Positions 33,812-42,848 of a stretch of DNA of 64,000 nt are shown here, piece by piece. The notes beneath the pieces are model-generated. The model had not been told where the DNA came from. It saw only the letters and a list, made by a program, of their open reading frames with translations, and made no database searches. The position numbers and the translations under genes are program-made. This stretch comes from Pseudomonas azerbaijanoccidentalis (GTDB lineage: Bacteria > Pseudomonadota > Gammaproteobacteria > Pseudomonadales > Pseudomonadaceae): the NCBI RefSeq assembly GCF_019145495.1, contig NZ_JAHSTU010000011.1:62001-126000 (forward strand). The letters are read 5' to 3'. Every line of letters begins with the position of its first letter. Positions within the stretch are counted from its first letter, which is position 1.

Positions 33812-35869
33812 ATGAATATGCCTGCAATCAAACCCGCCGCCGCCAAGGCGCCGGAGCAACCAAAAACCGCGTTCTCGGCCCTGTGGCGCCCGGCGCTGGT
33901 GCAAGCCTTCGTCAAACTCGACCCGCGGCAATTGCAACGTGCGCCGGTGATGCTGGTGGTCGAGCTGACCGCGATTCTGACCACCGTGCTGTGCTTCATT
34001 CCCGACACGGCGGTGCCGACGTTCGTCGCCGTGCAAATTGCCGTGTGGCTGTGGTTCACCGTGTTGTTCGCCAACTTCGCCGAAGCCTTGGCCGAAGGTC
34101 GCGGCAAGGCCCGCGCCGACAGCCTCAAGGCCGGCAGCGAAGGCTTGAGCGCCCGGCGCAAAACCAGCAACGGCAGCTTTCAAGTGGTGCCCGCCGCCAG
34201 CCTGCGCAAGGGCGATGTGGTGCGCGTCGAAGCGGGGGAAATGATTCCCGGCGACGGCGAAGTGATTGAAGGCATCGCGGCGGTCAACGAAGCGGCGATC
34301 ACGGGTGAATCCGCGCCAGTGATTCGTGAGTCCGGCGGCGACCGCTCGGCCGTCACCGGCAACACACGGCTGGTGTCTGACTGGCTGTTGGTGAAAATCA
34401 CCGCTAACCCTGGCGAGTCGACCCTGGACCGCATGATCGCTCTGGTTGAAGGCGCCAAACGCCAGAAAACCCCGAACGAAGTGGCGCTCGACATCCTGCT
34501 GATCGGCCTGACCCTGATCTTCCTGCTGGTGGTGGTCACCCTGCAACCGTTCGCCCACTTCGCCAACGGGAGCTTGCCGCTGGTGTTCCTGGTGGCGCTG
34601 TTGGTCACGTTGATTCCGACCACCATCGGCGGCTTGCTGTCGGCCATCGGTATCGCCGGGATGGATCGTCTGGTGCGCCTGAACGTGATCGCCAAATCCG
34701 GTCGCGCCGTGGAAGCGGCGGGGGACGTGCATGTGCTGTTGCTGGACAAGACCGGCACCATCACCTTCGGCAACCGTCGTTGCACAGCGGTGGTGGCAGC
34801 CCCGGGCGTGAGCAGTCAGGAGCTGGCGGAAGGCGCGTTGTTCGCGTCGCTGGCCGATGACACCGCGGAAGGTAAATCCATCGTCGAGTTCCTGCGCGGC
34901 ACTCAGCCACAACCGGAACCTGCTGCCGAATTGCTGACCGCCGTGCCGTTCAGTGCCGAGACGCGTTTGTCCGGTGTCGATTATCACGGCCGCGTTTTCC
35001 GCAAAGGCGCGGTTGATTCGCTGCTGACCTTCGTCGGGATGAAACGCGCTGATCTGGCCCCGGCCCTGTCGCGGGAAATCGACAAGATCGCGCAAAGCGG
35101 CGGTACCCCGTTGCTGGTCTGCGCCGACGGCAAATTGCTCGGGGCGATCCACCTCAAGGACGTGGTCAAACCGGGCATCCGCGAACGTTTCGCTGAGCTG
35201 CGCAAGCTTGGGATTCGCACGGTCATGGTCACCGGCGACAACCCGCTGACCGCTGCCGCGATTGCTGCTGAAGCCGGCGTGGATGACGTGCTGGCCGAAG
35301 CCACGCCGGAGAAAAAACTGGCGCGCATCCGTCACGAGCAAAACGACGGTCGCCTGGTCGCCATGTGCGGCGACGGCGCCAACGACGCCCCGGCCCTGGC
35401 CCAGGCGGACGTCGGTATGGCGATGAACGACGGCACGCAAGCGGCCCGCGAAGCGGCGAACATGGTCGACCTCGACAGCGATCCGACTAAGTTGCTGGAC
35501 GTGGTGCAAATCGGCAAGGAACTGCTGGTGACCCGCGGCGCGCTGACCACGTTTTCCATCGCCAACGACGTGGCCAAGTACTTCGCGATTTTGCCGGCGC
35601 TGTTTGCCTCGATCTACCCGCAACTGGGCGTGCTGAACGTCATGCACTTGAGCAGTCCGCAGAGCGCGATTCTCTCGGCCATCGTGTTCAACGCGCTGAT
35701 CATTGTGGTGCTGATTCCGTTGGCGCTGCGCGGTGTGCGAGTGCACGCAGCCAGTGCGGCGGCGTTGTTGCGGCGCAATCTGCTGATCTATGGGCTGGGC
35801 GGGATTCTGGTGCCGTTCGTGGGCATCAAGGCCATCGACATGCTGTTGACGGCGTTGCATCTGGTTTGA
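33812..35869 (+). CDS. kdpB: K+-transporting P-type ATPase subunit B
   Basis: A 685-residue P-type ATPase that powers K+ import. LLLDKTGTITFGNRR holds the phosphorylated Asp312; the actuator loop TGESAPVIRESGGDRS and the hinge MCGDGANDAPALAQADVG are complete. The membrane helices match the KdpB layout. It follows kdpA by ten bases. The next gene, kdpC, begins only after a 145-base gap containing a REP-like pair, which is longer than usual within this operon. Confidence 0.97.
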   Translation: MNMPAIKPAAAKAPEQPKTAFSALWRPALVQAFVKLDPRQLQRAPVMLVVELTAILTTVLCFIPDTAVPTFVAVQIAVWLWFTVLFANFAEALAEGRGKARADSLKAGSEGLSARRKTSNGSFQVVPAASLRKGDVVRVEAGEMIPGDGEVIEGIAAVNEAAITGESAPVIRESGGDRSAVTGNTRLVSDWLLVKITANPGESTLDRMIALVEGAKRQKTPNEVALDILLIGLTLIFLLVVVTLQPFAHFANGSLPLVFLVALLVTLIPTTIGGLLSAIGIAGMDRLVRLNVIAKSGRAVEAAGDVHVLLLDKTGTITFGNRRCTAVVAAPGVSSQELAEGALFASLADDTAEGKSIVEFLRGTQPQPEPAAELLTAVPFSAETRLSGVDYHGRVFRKGAVDSLLTFVGMKRADLAPALSREIDKIAQSGGTPLLVCADGKLLGAIHLKDVVKPGIRERFAELRKLGIRTVMVTGDNPLTAAAIAAEAGVDDVLAEATPEKKLARIRHEQNDGRLVAMCGDGANDAPALAQADVGMAMNDGTQAAREAANMVDLDSDPTKLLDVVQIGKELLVTRGALTTFSIANDVAKYFAILPALFASIYPQLGVLNVMHLSSPQSAILSAIVFNALIIVVLIPLALRGVRVHAASAAALLRRNLLIYGLGGILVPFVGIKAIDMLLTALHLV

Positions 35870-35895
35870 CCAGGCGGTGTGTCAGATAAGCCGCC

Positions 35896-35961
35896 ATCGC
35901 GAGCAGGCTCGCTCCCACAAGGAGCACTGCATTCCCCTGTGGGAGTGAGCCTGCTCACGAT
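35896..35961. repeat. Inverted REP-like pair inside the kdp operon (kdpB-kdpC gap)
   Basis: ATCGCGAGCAGGCTCGCTCC pairs with an inverted, slightly diverged copy ending GAGCCTGCTCACGAT. Between two genes whose products work in one complex, it could cause partial termination or alter mRNA stability, lowering kdpC relative to kdpAB. Confidence 0.8.
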
Positions 35962-36014
35962 GAATACACCACGGTGCAACAGGTTAAGCACTTTACGAAT
36001 TCGAGGATTTTGAA

Positions 36015-36560
36015 ATGTCCACAATGATACGTCCGGCCTTGAGCCTGCTGGTCTTGATGACCCTGATCACCGGTGTTGCCTACCCACTGGTGGTCACCGG
36101 TGTCGCCCAGGTGGCGTTCCCCGATCAGGCCAACGGCAGCCTGCTGCACGATGCCGACGGCAAGGTCCGCGGCTCGTCACTGATCGCCCAGGATTTCGTC
36201 GGCGACGCCTGGTTCCATCCGCGGCCATCGGCGGGTGCCTTTGCCACGGTGTCGAGCGGTGCCAGCAACCTGTCACCGAGCAACCCGGCCCTGGCCACTC
36301 GCGTGATCGACGAGGCCAATAAGCAGCTGGTGCCAGGCCAGGGTCCCGTGCCGCTGGCCATGCTCACCACCTCCGGCAGCGGCCTCGATCCACACTTGCC
36401 ACCGGCCGCGATTGCCTATCAACTGGCGCGTGTTGCGGCTGCGCGGAATGTGCCGGTGGCGACACTGCAGAATCTGTTGGATGCGCACATCGTGCAGCCG
36501 CTGGTGGGGCCTCCGGTGGTGAATGTGCTTGAGTTGAACCTGGCACTGGAAAAGCTGTAG
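36015..36560 (+). CDS. kdpC: K+-transporting ATPase subunit C
   Basis: A 181-residue subunit with one N-terminal span (about residues 8-30) and a periplasmic domain. Motifs: TGVAYPLVVTGVAQVAFP, GSSLIAQDF, WFHPRPSA and ASNLSPSNPAL, and the C-terminal VNVLELNLAL, all standard for KdpC. It works as a catalytic chaperone that raises ATP affinity of KdpB. Length is a little below that of E. coli KdpC. Confidence 0.96.
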   Translation: MSTMIRPALSLLVLMTLITGVAYPLVVTGVAQVAFPDQANGSLLHDADGKVRGSSLIAQDFVGDAWFHPRPSAGAFATVSSGASNLSPSNPALATRVIDEANKQLVPGQGPVPLAMLTTSGSGLDPHLPPAAIAYQLARVAAARNVPVATLQNLLDAHIVQPLVGPPVVNVLELNLALEKL

Positions 36561-36564
36561 ATCA

Positions 36565-36639
36565 AAAGATCGCCGCCTGCGGCAGCTCCTACATCGGACG
36601 GCATATACCCTGTAGGAGCTGCCGCAGGCTGCGATCTTT
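36565..36639. repeat. Inverted REP-like pair between kdpC and kdpD
   Basis: AAAGATCGCCGCCTGCGGCA and the inverted copy (GTAGGAGCTGCCGCAGG...GCGATCTTT) flank a spacer of about 24 bases. It may separate expression of the pump genes from that of the sensor pair. Confidence 0.8.
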
Positions 36640-36682
36640 CAAGGCAACTCCCCAAATTCAAAGTCGAACAAGGCAAAGACAA

Positions 36683-39334
36683 ATGAGCGATTCCGGCCGC
36701 GCCGACGCGCTGTTAGCAGACCTGCCCCGCGATGGCCGTGGCCGGCTCAAGGTATTCCTCGGCGCCGCGCCCGGTGTCGGTAAAACCTACGCCATGCTCC
36801 AGGCAGCCCACACGCAACTGCGCCAGGGCGTGAAAGTCATCGCCGGCGTCGTCGAAACCCACGGCCGGGCCGAAACCGAAGCGCTGCTGGGCGGCTTGCC
36901 ACAGCAATCGTTGGTACGCTCGGAATACCGTGGCGTGATGCTTGAGGAAATGGACCTCGATGGTCTGCTCGCCGCCAAGCCGAAGCTGGTGCTGGTGGAC
37001 GAGTTGGCGCACACCAACGCGCCCGGCAGCCGTCACGAAAAGCGCTGGCAGGACATTCAGGAATTGCTTGCTGCCGGCATCGACGTGTTCACCACCGTCA
37101 ACGTCCAGCACCTGGAAAGCCTCAACGACCAAGTGCGCGGCATCACGGGTGTACAGGTCCGTGAAACCCTTCCGGACTGGGTGCTGCAAGAAGCCTTCGA
37201 GCTGCTGCTGATCGACTTGCCGCCACGGGAATTGCTGGAGCGGCTGCGCGACGGCAAGGTCTATGTGCCGGAGCAGGCGAGGGCTGCGATCGATGCGTTC
37301 TTCACCCAGACCAACCTGACGGCACTGCGCGAACTGGCGATGCAAACGGCTGCCGCGCAGGTCGATAACGACCTGACCCAGGGCTATCGCCAGATGGGGC
37401 AAGCCGCGCCGACAGTACGCGGTCGCTTGTTGGTCGGTGTCGATGGCGATGCCCAGGCCGAGCGTTTGGTGCGCCACGCCAGCCGCGTGGCCCAGCGTCG
37501 GCATCTGCCGTGGAGCCTGGTGCATGTAGACAACGGCAGCCTGCGTGACGAGCAATCGCGCCTGCGCTTGCAAAGTGCCCAACAGCTGGCTGAACGCCTG
37601 GGCGGCGAAGTGGTGCTGTTACGCGCCGGCGAGGTAGCGAAAACCCTGATCCAGCATGCCGCTGAACGCCGCGCCAGCCTGGTGTTGGTCGGCCAGTCGC
37701 GGCCACGTTTGCGCCGACGCGTGTTCGGTGGCGGGTTGGCCGCGCGCTTGTTGCGCAATGCGCGTGGATTGGAAATCAACGTCCTCGACAGCGATCATGA
37801 GCAGCACCAGCCACGCCAGCATTCGATGCAGGCGCTGGTGTGGTTCGACTATGCCCTGGCCGTGGTGGCCACGCTGTTGGCCAGTGCCCTGGCTTGGGCC
37901 GTCGCGAGTGTTTTGCCGCTGCCGAACATCTCACTGGTGTTCCTTGCCGCCGTGCTGCTGGTGGCGGTGCGCAGTAGCCTCGGCCCGGCGTTGGTCTGCG
38001 CGGCGCTGTCGTTTCTGACCTACGACTTCTTGTTCATTCCACCGAATTTTTCCTTCAGCATCCAGCGCGAAGAAGACGTGCTGACCTTGTTGTTTTTCCT
38101 GTTGATGGCGGCGCTTACCGGCAACCTCGCGGCGCGGCAACGGCGACAATTGCAGGCGCTGCGCGATACCCAGGAAGAAACCACCGAACTGCTCGACCTG
38201 TCGCGCAAACTGACCGCCGCCACTGACCGTCAGGCTGTGGTCAGCGCTGCCGCCCAACACCTCAATGGCTGGAGTGATTTGCAGTTGTGCCTGCTCAATC
38301 GCGACGGTCCAAGCGGCTGGAAAGTCGAAACCGGCGGCCCGCTGGAGTTCACTGAAGCCGAGCGCGCCGCTGCCGACTGGGCCTGGCAACACGATCAGCC
38401 CGCTGGCGCCGGCACCGGCACGTTGCCGTTCGGGCGTTGGTGGTGGTGGCCATTGTCGGTGGAGGACGGTCCGCTGGCGTTGCTGGGCGTGTGCGCAAAA
38501 GAAGGCCAGACCCTGAGTGGCCAGCGCCGCCGATTGTTGACGGCGCTGAGTCAACCGCTGGCGCAGGCGCTGGCGCGTGCGCAATTGGCCGATGATCTGG
38601 AAGCGGCGCGCCTGCACGGCGAAACCGAACAACTGCGCAGTGCCTTGCTGGCCTCGGTGTCCCACGATTTGCGTACGCCCCTGACCTCCATGCGCGGCAG
38701 CATCGACAGCCTGCTGGCGCTCGGCGAAGCGATCCCGCTGGAAGATCGTCGTGAGTTGCTCGAAGGCACCCGCGATGAAGCCGAACGCCTCGACCGCTAC
38801 ATTCAAAACCTGCTGGACATGACCCGCCTCGGCCACGGTGCCCTGAAGCTGGCGCGGGATTGGGTGTCGCCGGCTGACATCGTCGGCAGTTCGCTCGGCC
38901 GCTTGCGTGCGGTGCTGGCGCCACTGCAACTGAGCATTGAAGTCCCGCCAGAGTTGCCGTTGCTGTACGTCCATGCCGCGCTGATCGAGCAAGCGCTGAT
39001 CAACGTGTTGGAAAACGCCGCGCGCTTTTCACCGTCCCACGGCCGTTTGCAATTGCGCGCCGGGGCGGACGACAAAGAGCTGTTTTTCTCGGTCAGTGAC
39101 GAAGGGCCGGGGATCCCGGAGGCGGAGCGAGCGAAAATTTTCGACATGTTCTACACCGCCGCACGAGGGGATCGCGGCGGGCAGGGCACCGGTCTGGGCC
39201 TGGCGATCTGTCAGGGCATGGTGGGCGCCCATGGCGGACGGATCAGCGTGGCCGATGGCATTGAGGGGCGCGGCACCTGCATCACCTTGCACTTGCCGTT
39301 GCAGGCTCAGCCGGGGTATGAAAGTGAAGCCTGA
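36683..39334 (+). CDS. kdpD: Osmosensitive K+ sensor histidine kinase
   Basis: An 883-residue inner-membrane kinase. Domains in order: KdpD N-terminal domain with a Walker-A-like GAAPGVGKTYAML (about residues 26-40) and VDELAHTNAPGSRHEKRW; a universal-stress-like domain (about 240-370); four spans (about 395-490); a GAF-like domain; HisKA with His661 in SVSHDLRTPLTSM; and HATPase (NVLENAARFSP, DEGPGIPEAERAK, GTGLGLAICQGM). It senses K+ limitation or ionic strength and controls KdpE. A REP-like pair in the 122-base gap upstream makes separate control from kdpFABC possible. Confidence 0.96.
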   Translation: MSDSGRADALLADLPRDGRGRLKVFLGAAPGVGKTYAMLQAAHTQLRQGVKVIAGVVETHGRAETEALLGGLPQQSLVRSEYRGVMLEEMDLDGLLAAKPKLVLVDELAHTNAPGSRHEKRWQDIQELLAAGIDVFTTVNVQHLESLNDQVRGITGVQVRETLPDWVLQEAFELLLIDLPPRELLERLRDGKVYVPEQARAAIDAFFTQTNLTALRELAMQTAAAQVDNDLTQGYRQMGQAAPTVRGRLLVGVDGDAQAERLVRHASRVAQRRHLPWSLVHVDNGSLRDEQSRLRLQSAQQLAERLGGEVVLLRAGEVAKTLIQHAAERRASLVLVGQSRPRLRRRVFGGGLAARLLRNARGLEINVLDSDHEQHQPRQHSMQALVWFDYALAVVATLLASALAWAVASVLPLPNISLVFLAAVLLVAVRSSLGPALVCAALSFLTYDFLFIPPNFSFSIQREEDVLTLLFFLLMAALTGNLAARQRRQLQALRDTQEETTELLDLSRKLTAATDRQAVVSAAAQHLNGWSDLQLCLLNRDGPSGWKVETGGPLEFTEAERAAADWAWQHDQPAGAGTGTLPFGRWWWWPLSVEDGPLALLGVCAKEGQTLSGQRRRLLTALSQPLAQALARAQLADDLEAARLHGETEQLRSALLASVSHDLRTPLTSMRGSIDSLLALGEAIPLEDRRELLEGTRDEAERLDRYIQNLLDMTRLGHGALKLARDWVSPADIVGSSLGRLRAVLAPLQLSIEVPPELPLLYVHAALIEQALINVLENAARFSPSHGRLQLRAGADDKELFFSVSDEGPGIPEAERAKIFDMFYTAARGDRGGQGTGLGLAICQGMVGAHGGRISVADGIEGRGTCITLHLPLQAQPGYESEA

Positions 39335-39382
39335 ACACGCTTGCGCTACTCTCTTGCCACTTATTTGTGTTGATGTGAATTC

Positions 39383-40081
39383 ATGAGCCAGACCGCGACC
39401 ATCCTGGTCATCGACGACGAACCGCAGATTCGAAAATTCCTGCGCATCAGCCTCGCTTCCCAAGGCTACAAAGTGCTGGAGGCTGGCACCGGCACCGAAG
39501 GGCTGGCCCAGGCCGCTTTGAACAAACCGGATTTGCTGGTGCTCGACCTCGGTTTGCCGGACATGGACGGCCAGCAGGTTTTACGCGAGTTTCGCGAATG
39601 GTCGACGGTGCCCGTGCTGGTGCTGTCGGTGCGTGCTGGCGAGGGGCAAAAAGTCGAAGCGCTGGATGGCGGCGCCAACGATTACGTGACCAAACCCTTT
39701 GGCATCCAGGAGTTCCTCGCCAGGATACGTGCGCTGTTGCGTCAGGCACCGGCGGGCGAAGCCCAACAAGCGGCACTGACGTTCGGCCCGTTGACGGTGG
39801 ATCTGGCGTATCGCCGGGTGCTGCTCGATGGCACCGAAGTGGCGCTGACCCGCAAGGAATACGCCGTGCTGGCGCAACTGGCGCGCCATCCCGGGCGGGT
39901 CATCACCCAGCAGCAGTTGCTCAAGGATATCTGGGGGCCGACTCATACCGACGACAGCCATTACTTGCGGATTGTGGTCGGGCATTTGCGCCAGAAGCTG
40001 GCAGATGACCCGACCCAGCCTCGATTTATCGTGACCGAAGCGGGAGTGGGGTATCGGTTGTTGAGTGAGGGCAGCCTGTAG
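39383..40081 (+). CDS. kdpE: Response regulator KdpE (OmpR/PhoB family)
   Basis: A 232-residue two-domain regulator. The receiver has the acidic pair Asp11/Asp12 in VIDDEPQI and the phosphorylation site Asp55 in LLVLDLGLPDMDG; Lys in YVTKPFG closes the pocket. The C-terminal winged helix runs from about residue 130 (LTFGPLTVDLAYRRVLLDG, then LTRKEYAVLAQLARHPGRV). It should activate the kdpF promoter when phosphorylated by KdpD. It starts 48 bases after kdpD. A REP-like doublet follows. Confidence 0.95.
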   Translation: MSQTATILVIDDEPQIRKFLRISLASQGYKVLEAGTGTEGLAQAALNKPDLLVLDLGLPDMDGQQVLREFREWSTVPVLVLSVRAGEGQKVEALDGGANDYVTKPFGIQEFLARIRALLRQAPAGEAQQAALTFGPLTVDLAYRRVLLDGTEVALTRKEYAVLAQLARHPGRVITQQQLLKDIWGPTHTDDSHYLRIVVGHLRQKLADDPTQPRFIVTEAGVGYRLLSEGSL

Positions 40082-40105
40082 TTTTGTGTCGCCTGTTCCG
40101 GCCCT

Positions 40106-40196
40106 ATCGCGAGCAGGCTCGCTCCCACAGTGAATTGGTGGTGAACTCAATATTTTGAACACTGAAGACCCCTGTGGGAGCGAGCCTGCTCGCGAT
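40106..40196. repeat. Inverted REP-like pair after kdpE
   Basis: ATCGCGAGCAGGCTCGCTCC and its inverted copy flank a spacer of about 50 bases, in the gap between convergent genes kdpE and the patatin gene. It may serve as a shared 3' structure. Confidence 0.85.
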
Positions 40197-40221
40197 GGGG
40201 CCCTCACATACACTCGAGAAC

Positions 40222-41262
40222 TCAGGAATCGCGCTCACTCTCATAGCGGTCCAGCGTATCCCGCGCGATTTCCCGCCCCAGCGCGATCAATTCCGGCGCT
40301 TTGTAAAATTCGAAAAACCGGCACACCCGCTTTGGCACGTTGATCAAAATGTCCGGTGGATACCCGGCAATCTTGTACTGCGCCAACGACGTCTGCATGA
40401 CCTCGAAACTCTGGTTGATCAAGTCCAGCAAAGACGCTGGCCCGACGTTGTCGATGATGAACGAACCGGTCGCAGACTTTGGCGCACCGGCTCGCTCGGG
40501 TGCAGCCGCCGGTTGCTGGGCTTCGGGTTCGGCGGACTCGATCCACGGGTTGATATCGGCCGCTTCGGCCATCAACGCCTCCTTCTCCAGCAACAGCAAT
40601 TGTTCTGCCTGTTTACGCCGAAACGGCATTTTCGAACCGAGGGAATTCAGCAGGCTGTTAAAACGGCTTTTGAACGCGGCGGGGCGCTCGATCACCGGTA
40701 ATTGATAATGACGCTGGTTGGTGGAGTTGAGGTTGACCGCGATGATCAAATCGCAGTGGCTGGACACCACCGGCACGATTGGCAGCGGGTTGAGAATGCC
40801 GCCATCGACCAGCATGCGATTGCCCTGCATCACCGGGGTGAACAGGCTCGGAATGGCCGCGGAGGCGCGCATGGCCTGATGCAGACAGCCTTCCTGGAAC
40901 CAGATCTCCTGCTGGTTGGTCAGGTCCGTGGCCACCGCCGTGTAGGGGATGCGCAGGTCTTCGATATTGATCTCGCCGACAATCTTGCGAATCTGCCCGA
41001 AGACTTTCTCCCCGCGGATCGCCCCCAGACGAAAACTGACATCCACCAGACGCAACACATCGAGGTAATCCAGACTCTCGATCCAGTCGCGGTACTCATC
41101 GAGCTTGCCGGCGGCATAGATCCCGCCCACCACTGCCCCCATGGAACAACCGGCGATACAGGCGATATCGTAACCGCGCCGTTCAATTTCCTGGATGACG
41201 CCAATATGGGCATAACCCCGGGCTCCACCCGAGCCCAACACCAGTGCGACACGCTTTTTCAT
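40222..41262 (-). CDS. Patatin-like phospholipase, RssA-type
   Basis: A 346-residue protein. LVLGSGGARGYAHIGV is the patatin oxyanion loop, GCSMGAVVGG carries the nucleophile Ser40 (G-x-S-x-G) and MLVDGGILNPLPI the catalytic Asp, giving the Ser-Asp dyad. The fold region spans about residues 5-215; the C-terminal 130 residues include a proline/alanine-rich linker and a helical domain. It probably hydrolyses phospholipids or acyl esters. No signal peptide is visible, so it is a cytoplasmic or membrane-associated form, not an ExoU-like toxin. Confidence 0.92.
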   Translation of the reverse strand: MKKRVALVLGSGGARGYAHIGVIQEIERRGYDIACIAGCSMGAVVGGIYAAGKLDEYRDWIESLDYLDVLRLVDVSFRLGAIRGEKVFGQIRKIVGEINIEDLRIPYTAVATDLTNQQEIWFQEGCLHQAMRASAAIPSLFTPVMQGNRMLVDGGILNPLPIVPVVSSHCDLIIAVNLNSTNQRHYQLPVIERPAAFKSRFNSLLNSLGSKMPFRRKQAEQLLLLEKEALMAEAADINPWIESAEPEAQQPAAAPERAGAPKSATGSFIIDNVGPASLLDLINQSFEVMQTSLAQYKIAGYPPDILINVPKRVCRFFEFYKAPELIALGREIARDTLDRYESERDS

Positions 41263-41484
41263 TGATCGCCCTCGTTTGAATGGTTCAACAATGCACCCAT
41301 CGAGGGGCGCGCTTCAATCGCCAAGGTCGCTCGGGGCGGCGAACGCGTCGTTTTTTCGACACTCCATGGCGGCAGATGGATATTCTCTCCAGCGCTATAG
41401 TTTGCGCTGGCGATGGACGGCACTTTTCCCGTGCCAGACCGTCCTACCTGCATGACTGTTTTCCCTATCTCTGAGGTGTGTTTG

Positions 41485-41763
41485 ATGAAAGCCTGGATTT
41501 GTGTGCCATTGATTGCCCTGGCACTCGCCGGTTGTGCCGGTAAAACTGCTTATCGTGACAGCTGCGGCAGTAATATCGATGCCGCATGGCACGAGCTGGA
41601 CCTGGCCAAGGCTGAGGGCTTCGCCGGGACCGTCAGCTACTCCAAGGCCTTGTCATTGTTGACCGCGGCCAAAACCCAGCAACAATTCGAAGGGTTCGAA
41701 GGTTGCACCAAGAAGGCCGAGAAAGCGCGCTTTTATATTCGCGAGTCACGCGCTGGCCGTTGA
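41485..41763 (+). CDS. Small lipoprotein, function unknown
   Basis: A 92-residue protein. The signal peptide MKAWICVPLIALALAGCAG ends in the lipobox LAGC, so Cys17 should be lipidated. The mature part is a charged helical domain with two further Cys (Cys27, Cys74) that could form a disulfide. The start at 41485 is selected because it begins a proper signal peptide and follows GAGG; upstream extension is not supported. Resembles small conserved Pseudomonas envelope lipoproteins; no named function. Confidence 0.82.
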   Translation: MKAWICVPLIALALAGCAGKTAYRDSCGSNIDAAWHELDLAKAEGFAGTVSYSKALSLLTAAKTQQQFEGFEGCTKKAEKARFYIRESRAGR

Positions 41764-41808
41764 GGCATGATGTAAAACCACGGGGACGTTCGAGTCAGGG
41801 AGCAGGCG

Positions 41809-42576
41809 ATGTCGGCATTGGTTGATCGATTAGTGGCCCACGTGTTGGGCCTGGAAGTTCGTTTGCTGGCCTGTCAGGCGCGCCTGACAGCCCGGACCGA
41901 CCCCGAGGCCTTGCACGACCTGCGCACCACCGTGCGCCGTTTGCGCAGCCTGCTGCGGCCTTTGCGCGGACTGCCAGGCGTCGAGCAGCTGGAAACGGCG
42001 GCGTCCGCTGTCGGCGACCTGACCACGCCCTGGCGTGATCGCGAAGTGTTGGCGGCGTATCTGCTTGAGCATGATCAACCTGAAGCTGCGCAACGGCGTT
42101 TAGCGCAGATGGCCGAGGCGTATCCCGCCGTGGCGAGCAGCACCGAACTGGCGCAATTACTGGTCATTCTCGATGCGTTTCCGCGTTTCTTGCGTGCTGC
42201 CCAGCGTCAGGACTTGCTCCAGGGTTTGGGCAAGCGCATCAAGAAGCGCCTGGGCAAACAGTGGAAAAAACTCGACGAAGCCCTGCACGATCCCGCCCAT
42301 GACCGCCATCGCTTGCGCCTGCTGATCAAGCGTGTGCGCTATGGCATCGATGCTTACCCCGAACTGGATCGCCTGCCGAAAGCCGCCATGCCCCGATTGA
42401 AATCGGCTCAGGGCGCATTGGGCGACTGGCATGACTGCCTGCAGTGGCTGGCCATTGCCGAGCAGGAAGCGGATTTGCGCCCCTGTGTCGCCGGTTGGCA
42501 CACCGCCATGGCCAAGGCCGAACAGCGTGCCGACCGTGTGCTGGACAAGCTCAGCGCTGACTGCTTCGAATCCTGA
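41809..42576 (+). CDS. CHAD domain protein
   Basis: A 255-residue all-helical protein. HDLRTTVRRLRSLLRPLRGL and RHRLRLLIKRVRYGIDAY are the two conserved basic helices of CHAD (conserved histidine alpha-helical) domains, which bind polyphosphate or other polyanions. Here the domain stands alone without the usual CYTH triphosphatase partner. Start follows GGGAGCAGGCG. No operon partner is evident; the lipoprotein upstream is 45 bases away. Confidence 0.87.
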   Translation: MSALVDRLVAHVLGLEVRLLACQARLTARTDPEALHDLRTTVRRLRSLLRPLRGLPGVEQLETAASAVGDLTTPWRDREVLAAYLLEHDQPEAAQRRLAQMAEAYPAVASSTELAQLLVILDAFPRFLRAAQRQDLLQGLGKRIKKRLGKQWKKLDEALHDPAHDRHRLRLLIKRVRYGIDAYPELDRLPKAAMPRLKSAQGALGDWHDCLQWLAIAEQEADLRPCVAGWHTAMAKAEQRADRVLDKLSADCFES

Positions 42577-42595
42577 AAACCACGCGACGAGATTT

Positions 42596-42728
42596 TGTAG
42601 CAGCTGCCGAAGGCTGCGTTCGGCTGCGCAGCAGTCGTCAAATCGATGACCTCGGTGTACCTGTAAAACCGTGGTGGCCCATTCTACGGTCGCTGCGCAG
42701 CCGGACGCAGCCTTCGGCAGCTGCTACA
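42596..42728. repeat. Long inverted REP-like pair
   Basis: TGTAGCAGCTGCCGAAGGCT...CGGCTGCGCAGC faces an inverted copy GCTGCGCAGCCGGACGCAGC...GCTGCTACA. Each arm is about 35 bases, longer than the other REP doublets, with a spacer of about 60 bases. It lies between CHAD and thioesterase genes. Confidence 0.8.
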
Positions 42729-42848
42729 GATGGGTCAAGGCCGGTCTTATCCGTCCCATCTGTCAGTCAATTTGGCCGGAATGCGCGCTGTACAGCCTTT
42801 GCCGGCTGGTTAAGATTCCTACATCCTTTTCCTGCTTCTGAGGTTTTC

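Noticed and set aside
32095..35860. Two open frames of about 690 codons opposite kdpA and kdpB
   Set aside because: Compositional shadows rich in His, Arg and Gln without domains; the plus strand carries full KdpA and KdpB.
40702..41265. A 187-codon plus-strand frame opposite the patatin gene
   Set aside because: Shadow of a gene with all patatin catalytic motifs on the minus strand.
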